A stretch of DNA of 64,000 nucleotides. Source: Cryptomeria japonica (lineage: Eukaryota; Streptophyta; Pinopsida; Cupressales; Cupressaceae). The position numbers and the translations under genes were made by a program. Positions 10,191-21,300 of this stretch are shown piece after piece (the stretch's first letter is position 1; every line of letters starts with the position of its first letter). The stretch covers positions 338,860,793 to 338,924,792 of the forward strand of contig NC_081408.1 in NCBI RefSeq assembly GCF_030272615.1. Direction: 5' to 3'. The notes under the pieces were generated by a model. That model was not told the origin of the DNA. It searched no databases and worked only from the letters and a program-made list of their open reading frames with translations.

Positions 10191-11280
10191 CAGAGAGTTG
10201 TTAAAAATTTCCTTGTAACCAAAAAGTCAAAAATATTAGGCTTGTAGAAGCCCACCAAAAATTCAGATTTTACTAACTAATTATCTTTTGTGCAGGTTTG
10301 GACTAACCCCATTTTTGTAGGATTTCCAAAATTTAAGCTTAGGAAGTAAATTTATTTATGTTGCTAACTTTGTCTTTAAAGTTAGGATAAAATGAATTCA
10401 CTTTCTTTTCTTGGTTAAAATCGACTTCACTTCTTTTTGGGTATAAAAATGAATCACATATTTTGTTTGGGCTTGCAAAACGAATCTCACTTGTCCAGTT
10501 AAAAAGAACCACAAACTCCAAGACCAACAGAATTTATTTTTTGCAAGTTAGGGACAATTTGAATTTGGTGCTTAAAATCAACAGGACAATTTTTATTTCT
10601 TGCATCCAATTAAAAAAATCACAATCAACATTTCATTTTGCACAAGATTAAAAAGAACAAGTCATTTGTCCCTTCAAGTTCAATTGATTTACTTCAAGCA
10701 AAACGTATTCTCAATTCAATTGACCAAGATTTCCAGTTACTAGATTACAAAACATTTTGCCTTGAAGTTAAAAAGAACACCATTTTTGTTGGAGCAACAT
10801 CTCCAAATAGTTAGATCACATTGCTATAAACTTGGTTAAAAAGAACAAGTGTTTTTGGTGATTGGCACATTTGTGCAAAGTTTTTTGAGTAGTCCTACTT
10901 CTAACACACACTATCCTCTCCCTTGGCTTTCGTGGTCCTAGGTACAAGAGAAAAGTGTTAGTAGCACTCAAAATTTTATCTTTTAAAGAGAGGCATGCCA
11001 AGAGACACATCACTCTTGGGAACGACCTCGCGCGGTAAATCCTTCGAGCCGCTATAGAAATTAGGTGTGAGGAAAAGTTGTAGCCTTGGGTATAGTTGTT
11101 CCTATAGTGTAACTTGTCGAAAGGACATATGGTCCCCACCACAAGTTACAAGACTCTTCAGTGAGTCACTATAGAATGAACTTATGTCCAAAAATATCGA
11201 ACATTACTAGACACCTTTTTATATAGAAACCCGCCCATTCTATTAATTGAGGATATTTGTGAGAAGTTCAGTGCAAGAGC
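10191..11280 (+). other. Tat leader with four copies of GTTAAAAAGAAC
   Basis: This is untranslated leader between the AGCGC array and the copia insertion. The 12-mer RTTAAAAAGAAC occurs at 10498, 10647, 10767 and 10835, each in a different context. No open frame has a domain. Confidence 0.55.
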
Positions 11281-11285
11281 ATAGA

Positions 11286-12334
11286 TGTTGGTATTTTGGT
11301 ATAGTTTTTTCATTGATGTCAACACCTACTAAAACTCTAGCACTTTGGAGATCCAGTAACATTCACCGACAAGCAAGTGACTTTTGCACAGTCACCGGTA
11401 TATGGTACACCGGCAGGATATAATGATCACCAGCACTTGGAATGGCATGGAATACACTTGGTAATGTTGAAGACATTGTTTGGACATATTATCTTGGAGA
11501 ATTGTTTGTTAGCATATTCATATTTGTATATTTGTTGTTACCGGCAAATAGGTCCAGGGTTACATCGGCAGGTTTATCTTTTCCAGATCAGCACGACACG
11601 CTATGGAGATGATTAATTATTATTGTAAATGCATTAAGACGACATGTTCAATCGGTTATTGCATCGGATATTGTATTGTTTGTAAAATGTTTTTATTCTA
11701 ATATCTTGTAGAGCCGACCTACTAAAATTGGTCTTAGGTTATGGTATAAATTTAAGGTCTTAATTGTAAGATCGAATGTGGAATACAAAAAAGTATTTGT
11801 GTGGAGGTATATGTGAGATTAAGTAGAGCTATACACGCAGACATCATTTGAAGGTGAAGCTAGGTTTTTGTGAAAGCATATCAGAACTACACTGGTACGA
11901 ATCCAACATATGAAGATGCTATTTTGAGCAATACATTCTTATTGGATTTAACCATCCAACTATAGTCAGTGTGACTCCCATTTGTGTTGAGCTGTGAGCT
12001 CTAGGCACTTGGCCTTTCTGCATGTGCAGACGCATTTATGTACACTTACTATCTGCAGTAGTATCATCTGATTGTGGGTAAGGTTTTCCACCATGTTTTT
12101 TCCCCTTACAAGGTTTCCATGTACAAATATTGGTGTTATGTGTTGTGGTTGACTTTGTCCTTTTGTTTCATGCATTAATCTTTACCGATATTGCATTTAT
12201 CTGTTAAAGTTGTCCAACGGTATAGCAAACTATTTCACTGGTATTAAGTAGCAAATTGATTAAGTTTTTTTTGGTTTAAAATTATTAGACAATTGATTCA
12301 CCCCCCCCCTCTTAGTTACCTCTGGGACCTAACA
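11286..12334 (+). repeat. 5' LTR of copia A
   Basis: 1049 bp, TG...CA. It contains repeated ACCGGC/ACCGGT words, a TATA-like GGTATAAATTT near 11745, and a poly-C run shortly before its end (12301-12309). Confidence 0.93.
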
Positions 12335-12336
12335 AT

Positions 12337-12348
12337 TGGTATAAGAGC
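12337..12348 (+). other. Copia A primer binding site (tRNA-iMet type)
   Basis: TGGTATAAGAGC differs by one base from TGGTATCAGAGC, the usual complement of the initiator tRNA-Met 3' end, and lies two bases after the LTR. Confidence 0.8.
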
Positions 12349-12390
12349 TAAGTCATCTTTTGCAGAAGTTTAACAGCTTGAGGAGATCCA

Positions 12391-15300
12391 ATGTCTACTA
12401 ACTATTTTAGGAAGGATAGTCCTAAACTTGATGGAACCAACTATGGCATATGGAAGATCAGAATGGAGACACATCTGAATTGCATTGGAAAGGACATTTG
12501 GGATGTTACAAACAATGGCTATACTACTTCCACTTCCAGTCAGCCTAATCCACCTAACTTGACTAAAGATGAGGAAAATGATTGCAAAGCAAGAGAAGCA
12601 CTTTTGAGCGCATTAACAGATCAACAAATCATGGGATTATCAGATAGATCAAATGCTAAAGCTATTTGGGATCATTTGGAAACACTGAATGAAGGAAATT
12701 CCATAGTTAAAATTGCAAAACTTGAAAGCTTTCAGGTCAGGTATGAAAATCTGAAAATGGAAGAAGATGAAAGAATTTCTGCTTTTATGGAAAAAGTAAA
12801 TGAAATTGTTTTGGGTATTAAATGTTGTGGAGGAACCTTAAGTGAAGATGAAATTGTTTCAAAAGCTTTAAGAGGATTTCCACCGGCATATAAAATGAAG
12901 GTTACTACTATAAATGAGTTAAGAACAATGCCTAATACATCAATAACTAGGGATACATTGATTAGAAAAATTTCAGCCTTTGAAATTGCGGAATTTGGTC
13001 CTGTTGCTACTATAAAGATAGATTTAGCCTTCAAAGAATCAACATCATCTCCATCATCATTTGACAAATCTGATTGGAAAGCCTTTTATGCAAGAGAACT
13101 TGAAGAAAGTAGGAAAGAAAATGAAGAACTTGAAGCACTATTTGCAAGAAAAATGCCTAAAGGTCTAGTTGGAAGTAAGTATGAAGGTAAAGCACCCTTT
13201 AAATATTTTAACTACAACAAGATTCGTCATATGGCTTCAATATTCCCTGATAGACATGCTAGACTAAGAGAAGAAGCTAGAAGAACATACAAGCCTAATC
13301 CTGAATATCGGAGATACAGGTTTAAGAAGAATAAGGACAAATCTCGTTATGTTGTTGATGAAGGAGTGACTGATGATTCTGATGAATATTCGACAGACAA
13401 TGGATGGGTTTTTGTTGCTATAACAGAAGATCAACCGGTAGTGCAATCACTAGAACAGGCCTTGGTAGCTAAAATTGAAGTAAAGGATGAATGGATCATT
13501 GATTCTGGATGCTCACATCATATGACAAGAGACAAAGGTAAATTCTTGAACTTTCAAGAATATAATGGTGGCTTAGTAAGATTTGGAGATGACAAAGCTT
13601 GTCAGATCAAAGGTAAGGGTTCAATATCTCTTGATGGTAAGCATAACACTGACAATGTTTACTATGTTGAAGGTTTAAAGCATAATCTTTTGAGTGTTGG
13701 TCAATTAGTTGAGAAAGGATTTCAGTTACAATTTAAAAATGGAAAATGCAAAATCATGAACAGAACTAGTTTAGAAATTGCAACCGGTAATTAGACTAGA
13801 GGTAATATCTTTCATTTGAATAACAGTGAAAAGACATGCTTGATTGCACATATAGATGAAAGTTAGCTATGGCATAAGAGACTTTGTCATGTAAACTTTG
13901 ATTGCATGGTAAAAATCAGTACTACTAAGGCAGTTAGAGATTTACCTAAAATTGTCAAACCTCACAATACAGTATGTAAGGAATGTCAATTTGGAAAACA
14001 AGTTAGAGCTAGTTTCAAAGGTATTCCAGAAAAATCCAATAATGCTCTTGATTTAATTCATACTGATTTATGTGGTCCAACTAGAACTAGAAGCTTACAA
14101 GGTGATAGATATTTCATGCTAATCATTGATGACTATTCTAGAATATGTTGGGTTACTTTTCTTAGAGAAAAATCAGAAGCACTTGGAAAGTTTAAACTGT
14201 TCAAAGCAATAGTTGAAAATGAAACTGGTAAGAAAATAAAATGTTTATGATCAGATCAAGGAGGAGAGTTTACATTGAAGGAATTTAATGCATTCTGTGA
14301 AGTGAATGGAATCAGAAGACAACTATCAGCACCTCAGACACCTCAGCAGAATGGAGTTGTTGAAAGGAAAAATAGAACTATCTTAGATGTAGCCAGAAGT
14401 ATGTTATTAGAAGAAAATATACCACATGTATATTGGAGAGAGGCAGTAAGTACAGTAGTCTATACATTCAACAAAGTTCACATCAAAGGTGAAACCGGTA
14501 AGACCCCTCATGAACTATGGTTTGGTATTACTCCTACTCTTAAAATTTTTAGAATATTTGGAAGCAAATGTTACATTAGAAGAGATGAGTATATTGGAAA
14601 ATTTGATCCTAGAAGTGATGAAGGAATAATTCTTGGTTATTCATCTAAGAGTAAAGCATATAGATGTTTTAACAAGAGATTGTAGAAAATTGTTGAGAGT
14701 ACAAATGTAAATATTGATGAACAATTCAGAGGAACTTCAAGGTATATAGATTCTGAACCAATAATAGAAATTCTAACAAATGAACCTACACTGAATCCAC
14801 TAGTACAGAGTGAAGATCCAGTTACACTGGTATCATCTGAAAGTTCCACTGTGACTGAGGAACAACAGCAAACAAAGACACCCCGGTATGTAAGATTGAA
14901 TCATTCTGAAGATCAGATAATTGGAAACAAATACAAAGGAGTAATGACAAGAGGAATATTGAAAAATGAAGAGGTATGTCTTATCTCTCAAATTGAACCA
15001 TCATCAATTAATGAGGCATGTGAAGATAAATATTGGACTAAAGCTATGGAAGAAGAATTAGAGAAAATTGAGAAAAATAACACTTGGACATTAGTTCCCC
15101 GGCCTAAAGATAAAAATGTAATTGGAACAAAATGGGTATTCAGAAACAAACTTAATGAAGATGGTAAGGTTATCAGAAATAAAGCCAAACTAGTGTGTAA
15201 GGGATATTCTCAAAAAGGAGTTGACTATAATGAAACCTTTGCACCGATAGCTATAATTGAGGTAGTTAGATTGTTTTTGGTCTTTTCAGCACATAAGAAC

Positions 15301-16527
15301 TACAAAGTATAGCAAATGGATATTAAATGTGCATTTCTGAATGGAGATCTTGAGGAGGAAGTTTACATTAAACATCTTGATGGATTTTCTTTGACAGATG
15401 ACAAAGATATGGTTTCCAGGTTAAAGAAAGCTTTGTATGGATTGAAGCAAGCTCCAAGAGCTTGGTATGCAAGATTGGATAAGTATCTTTTGAAAATTGG
15501 TTTTTCTAAAGGTAATGTTGATAGTAACTTATACTATAAAGTGACTAGTGATGACATCTTGGCTATAGAAGTTTTTGTTGATGATATATTCTTTGGAGGA
15601 GAAGATGGATTGTGTAAAGACTATTCTATTAAAATGCAGCAAGAATTCGAAATGTCTATGATTGGTGAAATAAGATTCTTTTTAGGATTGCAGATTTCAT
15701 AGACTGACAAAGGTATATTCTTGAGTCAATCAAAATACTTAAAAAAGTTACTTAAGAAATTTGGGATGGAGAACTCTAAACTGGTAAGCACACCTATGAC
15801 TACAAATGACAAACTATCTTTAAGAGATGAATCTACACCTGTTAATCCAACAAGGTACAAATCTATGACAGGAGGTTTACTATATTTAACACAAACAAGA
15901 CCTGATATTATGAATGCAGTATGTATTGTTTCAAGATTTCAGAGTAATCCTAGAGAAAATCATGAATCAACAGTAAAAAGGATTTTTCGGTACTTACAAG
16001 GCACTACAAATCTTGGATTATGGTATCCTAGAGATGAAAACTTTGACCTATGTGCATACAAAAATACAAATTGGGCAGGAGATGTGGATAATAGAAAAAG
16101 CACCACCGGCGGAGCATTTTTTCTTGGAAGCAGATTAGTTTCTTGGTTGAGTAAGAAATAGAGTTGTACATCTTTATCAATAGCAGAATCAAAATATGTT
16201 GCAACAACAACTAACTGTACACAGGTACTTTGGCTTAAACAAATGTTAAAAGATTTAAAGGTAAAATGCAAGGAACCTATAACTATCTATTGTGACAACA
16301 CAACAGCAATTGATATATCTAAGAATCTTGTATTACATAATAAAACAAAACATGTTTCCATCAAACTGAATTTTCTAAGGGAAAAAGTTGAAGCAAAAGA
16401 AAAAAAACTGGTTTATGTGAATACTAAAGAACAGCTTGCAGATATTTTTACTAAACCTTTGCCTAAGAAAACTTTTGAATATCTTAGAGAATAGCTTGGG
16501 GTCATACCCCCACCGGTAGATACTTAG
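12391..16527 (+). pseudogene. Copia A gag-PR-IN-RT-RH polyprotein with eight in-frame stops
   Basis: One reading frame of 1379 codons runs from ATG 12391 (43 bases after the primer site) to TAG 16525 without any frameshift. Domains in order: gag (LDGTNYGIWKIRM, residues 10-25), a zinc knuckle that has lost its cysteines (KYFNYNKIRHMASIFP), protease (WIIDSGCSHHMT, about 13495), GAG-pre-integrase (LWHKRLCHVNFD), integrase (DLIHTDLCGP, SDQGGEF, QQNGVVERKNR), RT ([37 protein letters not shown]), RNase H (NRKSTTGGAFFLG) and [16 protein letters not shown]. Premature stops are at 13792, 13864, 14248, 14683, 15310, 15700, 16159 and 16492: seven TAG and one TGA. Missing knuckle cysteines and stops make it inactive. 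Confidence 0.93.
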
Positions 16528-16602
16528 AGAGTTGATGTATATCATCAACCGGCGGAATTAACAGAAATATTCTTACTCTAGCTTTGATGAGGAAGCTACT
16601 TC

Positions 16603-16887
16603 TCAGGGGGAGTAGCTGGTATATTGAAATTGGTTGGTATTTTGTCTATGGACCTGATTTTGTTGTAACTTTGGCATTTGATGTTAAAGGGGGAGTGATA
16701 TCTATGGAAAAACACATTATCTTTTCAGAAGAGATTGGTACAGAAAAACATAAGGAAACTCATATTACTCTCAGGGGGAGAGATTATTACTTTAGGGAGA
16801 TTGTTGGTTTTTTATATTTGGCATTTTCGTTTTGGCACTTTGATGGTTTTTCCATCTTGTGTTGCCATCAATGCCAAAGGGGGAGAT
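16603..16887 (+). other. Four polypurine tracts before the 3' LTR of copia A
   Basis: TCAGGGGGAG (16603), AAAGGGGGAG (16686), TCAGGGGGAG (16771) and CCAAAGGGGGAGAT (16874-16887) are spaced about 83, 85 and 105 bases apart. Only the last touches the LTR and is the expected plus-strand primer. Multiple tracts are known for Sireviruses. Confidence 0.75.
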
Positions 16888-17942
16888 TGTTGGTATTTTG
16901 GTATAATTTTGTCATTGATGTCAACACCTACTAAAACTCTAGCACTTTGGAGATCCAGTAACATTCACCGGCAAGCAAGTGACTTTTGCACAGTCACCGG
17001 TATATGGTACACCAGTAGGATATAATGATCACCGGCACTTGGAATGGCATGGAATACACTTGGTAATGTCAAAGACATTGTTTGGACATCTTATCTTGGA
17101 GAATTGTTTATTAGCATATTCATATTTGCATATTTGTTGTTATCGGCAAATAGGTCTAGGGTTACACCGGCAGGTTTATCTTTTCCAGATCAACACGACA
17201 TGATATGGAGATGATTAATTATTGTTGTAAATGCATTAAGATGACATGCTCAATCAGTTATTGCATCGAATATTGTATTGTTTGTAAAATGTTTTTATTA
17301 TAATATCTTGTAGAGCCGACCTACTAAAATTGGTCTTGGGTTATGGTATAAATGTAAGGTCTTAATTGTAAGATCAAATGTGGAATACGAAAAAGGATTT
17401 GTGTGGAGGTATATGCGAGATTAAGCAAAGCTATACACGCAGACATCATTTAAAGGTGAAGCTAGGTTTTTGTGAAAGCATATCAGAACAACACTGGTAC
17501 TGAATCTAGTATATGAAGATGTTATTTTGAGTAGTACATTCTTATTGGATTTAACCATCCAACTGTAGTCAGTGTGACTCCCATTTGTGTTTGAGCAGTG
17601 AGCTCTAGGCACTTGGCCTTTCTACATGTGCAGACCCCATTTATGTACACTTACTATTTGCAGTAGTATCATATGATTGTGGGTAAGGTTTCCCACCATA
17701 GTTTTTCCCCTTACAAGGTTTCCACGTACAAATATTGGTGTTATGTGTTGTGGTTGACTTTGTCCTTGTGTTTCATGCATTAATCTTTACCGGTATTGCA
17801 TTTATCTATTAAATCTATCCACCGATATAGCAGATTGTTTCACCAGTATTAAGCAATAAATTGATTAAGTTTTTTTTGGTTTAAAATTATTAGACAACTG
17901 ATTCACCCCCCCCCCCCTCTTAGTTGCCTCTGGGACCTAACA
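16888..17942 (+). repeat. 3' LTR of copia A
   Basis: 1055 bp, nearly identical to the 5' LTR with scattered transitions and a longer poly-C run (17907-17917). Ends CTAACA, followed by the ATAGA duplication. Confidence 0.93.
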
Positions 17943-17947
17943 ATAGA

Positions 17948-19313
17948 TGGTTTTTGTCCTAAGATACTCACCATACATATTTCTTTGAGTAGAAACAGGG
18001 CTTTTTGAAAGGCTACTTGTAGCTTGATAAAAGTGGTGACTCCCCCATCATAGGGATCATCTATATGTTATGTTCGTGCAAGACTTAGTATATCACATCC
18101 TTACCTGCTATGATGGGATTCATAAGGTATGTAGTACCAAAGTTGAATAAATATCAAGATGTGGGCTGAAATTATCACAACTAGCCATTTGACCTTAAGA
18201 ATAAAGTGTGTTTGAAGTGTCTTCATTTTGTGTCAGACCAGTGATAAATTGAGCCAACTTTAGGATTTTGGAAAAACATACAAAAACATTTGAAAAGGGG
18301 TCAAAAAGTTCAAAGATTGGGTTGATTTAGACCCACACCTATTTGTGTCTTTTGAGGAAACATTATTGTGTTTGTGTGCTTGCTCTATTTTCTTGTCATA
18401 GAAAGTCAAAAACCAATTCAAAAACAAGTATTCATCCAACACAAATTTTCATCTAACATTTTACCAAAAAGCATCAAACAAAGTGCAAACAAGTTATCAA
18501 ATTATATGACCATCCTTCACATTTTGAGAAAAATAAATCTTCATCAACATATCAATTTGAAGAAAAGACCATTGAGCTCAAAGGCTTTCATCAAAAGAAG
18601 GAGATTTTTCTATCTCAATAGACAAATTTTTGTCTCACATAGAGCCTTCTTTCATCATATGTGTCTATATCTTCAAGGAAAATCCAACGAGTTTGATAAA
18701 GAGCCTTTGAATAGCAGAGATTTTACTCAATATAGAGCTTTGAGTTATCATAAAAACAAAGGAGGTAGAATCAACCCTTCTTTCTTTCCAAATGTTTGCA
18801 TTACATATAGCATAGCTCGAGAAGAACCACCAACCCCTAAGAGAGAAGAGGAAGAATTTATCCCATATATAACACAAAGTTTTTATTGAAGTTCCCATCC
18901 ATTCTCACATTCATACATCATCAATCCATCTCAACTCTTGAAACAAAAAAAGGTCTTGTCCTAAGTTCTTTTCAGATATTGCTTAAATCAAAATAACACA
19001 TCACTGTTTAGAGTGTCTCTACATCTAGGATAAACTCATCCTAAGAGGCATTTCTATGCAGGTTAAAACTAGTCTATGAGTGCATCCTCTCATTACTAGA
19101 TAGCTTGGTTTGTAACACATCTTAGATCTTGCTATACCTTATCATATCAACATTGTTAACAATACAAAAAGCAATTCATAAAAGGAATTTGGTAACATCA
19201 AACATTTAGTGTTAGAGATCCATATGCTAAAGACTTCACAAAAAATTTATCTTTCATTCCATCACCAATTCATAATCACTTTCACCAAACTTCAAAAACA
19301 ACTTTCAAACAAA
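17948..19313 (+). other. Continuation of the Tat leader upstream of gag
   Basis: After the copia A insertion the leader resumes. A 173-codon open stretch at 18368-18889 is Lys/Phe-rich with no domain and no family resemblance I recognise; it may be chance or a degenerate extra frame. Gag starts at 19314. Confidence 0.5.
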
Positions 19314-20540
19314 ATGGGTCACACCAGATCGAGAACTAGACAACTAGAGATCGAAGAAGAGGATGAAAATATCAATGAATTTCAAGAAGCCATTGAAGGA
19401 AATGCAAATGATAAAAATCCTACTACTCCCACTCCTGAAGCAATAGAAAGGGCACAACACAACCCCCTCTTCAATCGACTTTTTGATGAAATCCTCCAAA
19501 ACAATGCAGAGGCTCATTTTTTTAGACTTGCTCAAGAGGGAGCCAAACTACCCTCTGATTTTGATACCGCACAAATACGGAAAACATCAGAACACTATAG
19601 TCATAATGAGGGTGGAAGAGGTTGAGATAACTTCATATATGACCTTAATCAAGGAAATCCTCCTCCTCCTCCTCCTAACAAAATAGACATGTTGAGGCAA
19701 CAAGTCGAGAGTCTAGCCCAACAACTCCACAGTGGTGTGAAAACTATCCGGTTTTCACTTAATGATATGTGTCCCTATCCCTTTGATAGGAATCTACATA
19801 TGCCACCTTTTCCATGAGGGTTTGAAACACCTAATTTTGAAAAGTATCGGGGAAGAGGAGACCCTAGAGATCATGTCAAGGAATTTCACTCAACTAGCCT
19901 AGAAGTAGCATATGAAGACACATATCTAATGCGCCTCTTTCCTCGGAGTTTGGGAGGGACAACCACACACTGGTTTTCCTGATTGCTAGACAGCATTAGA
20001 ACATTCAAAGAACTAGTCCAAAAGTTCATCACATATTATTCACACAACATAGAACATGGTGTTACTATGGCAAATCTGTGCAATACCAAACAAAACCTAG
20101 GGGAGCTATTTTCAGCTTTCCTGCAATGGTGGAGACAACTATCTAGTAGACGTTCTCTTCATCTACCTGAATGAGAGCTAGTGGAAATATTTATTTCCAA
20201 CTTGAACGATGAAATGGAATTCCACCTAGACATGAAGGGCACAGAGTTCTTTGATGACATGATCACCTAGGGATTAAAATGTGAACAAGCCCTTATCAAG
20301 ATATATAATGAACCAAAAGATGGCCCTCGCCCACGTTTTAACAGTGATAAACCCAACTTTTGGAATAAGAACAAGAACATCATTAATGATGGGGTTGTAG
20401 ATGCAAGGACCATCAAGAGTGCACAACCTGTGGTTTGATTTGCGGGGGGCAAAATCCCTCTCCTAAAAACAACACGGTTGCTCCTCCACAAAATCAAGGT
20501 CGCAATACACCACAAGAGGAACCTGTTATTACTTATTGAG
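19314..20540 (+). pseudogene. Gag of the large Tat-like element
   Basis: Gag forms the particle. I choose ATG 19314 (MGHTRSRTRQLEIEEEDEN) because the upstream in-frame part is leader. A coiled segment DMLRQQVESLAQQL lies near 19690. The capsid domain follows: PNFEKYRGRGDPRDHVKEF, EDTYLMRLFPRSLGG, HWFS, ELVQKFITYYSHNIEHG, MANLCNTKQNLGELFSAFLQ, ELVEIFISNL. These are typical plant gypsy capsid motifs. The frame is kept for about 1.1 kb with stops at 19623, 19978, 20172 and near 19815 and 20268; near 20440 the frame is lost. No zinc knuckle is left before the copia-type LTR fragment at about 20530. Confidence 0.88.
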
Positions 20541-21300
20541 TTGTCATTAGTTTTATGTCCAAAGTCATCCTATATACTCTAGTTAGTTAACACTACCGAA
20601 ATATTTAGTCGGTAAGCACTAATACAGTCAGTTATAGAAGAAAGGAGTCACATAGTTAAGTATACACTGAGTTGTCTACCGATTAACGTTCTATGTCTAC
20701 CAAGCAGCAAAGAAGGAATACCAAGTAATCTGAACCGAGTAGAAACGTGTTACCAGGTTCAATGAACCTGGACACATATGTGAAATGTGTTACAAAACTT
20801 GAGAAGATCTAACCGTTATCACATAGGAAATTGCACCTCAAGGTTTTGTATGATTTTGAGGAAGTTTATCCAATAAAATATTTTCTATGTTTATTCATTC
20901 AATGAATCATATTTGTAAGAGCGAAGCATGAACAGATCACCATCCAAGAGATCTATTTATACAGTATGATTTGAATATCAAATGAGGAGGAGAGACAATG
21001 TGTTGTGACTGCTAAGAATGACAGAGATATTCAGAGGTCGCCGAGAAAGTCTTCAAAGAACAGTTTATGGGACAAAGTAAACAGAAGGGTTTACCGAGTT
21101 AATTTATCAATTATCGAGGTATGCTATGAGCAAGGTAATGTCATATTGAGCACATGGAGTCTGCTATAACATTTCAGATGTAAAGTTGCAGATATATTGT
21201 AAATATTTTATTGAATCATTTGAGTTGTAATAGAAACCTTTAAAAGGGTAAAAGACTCTAACAAAGTCTATAAATTGTAAAGCCTTTAATCAAGTGCAGC
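20530..21300 (+). repeat. Copia-type LTR fragment related to the copia B LTR
   Basis: The stretch carries several ACCGAG/CTACCGA words and the phrase CAGATGTAAAGTTGCAGAT (21174-21192), which parallels TAGATGTGAAGTTGCAGAT in the copia B LTR (about 42967). Its 3' part also resembles that LTR up to ATTCTGTTTGA. It sits exactly between gag and the inverted pol segment. No clean TG...CA ends or duplicated target were found. Confidence 0.6.

Larger units (their letters stand above)
11286..17942 (+). mobile_element. Copia element A (Sirevirus-like), complete with LTRs, TSD ATAGA
   Basis: The LTRs are 11286-12334 and 16888-17942, both starting TGTTGGTATTTTGGTAT and ending CTCTGGGACCTAACA. ATAGA flanks both sides (11281-11285, 17943-17947). 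A tRNA-iMet-like primer site follows the 5' LTR, one long polyprotein frame fills the middle, and several GGGGGAG purine tracts precede the 3' LTR. The domain order gag-PR-IN-RT-RH is that of Ty1/copia. Sirevirus assignment is moderate, from the C-terminus, the repeated purine tracts and the U5 poly-C. It inserted into the leader of the large Tat-like element. Confidence 0.93.

Noticed and set aside
18368-18889. 173-codon open stretch as a real ORF upstream of gag
   Set aside because: No recognisable domain and biased composition; kept only as leader with a note.
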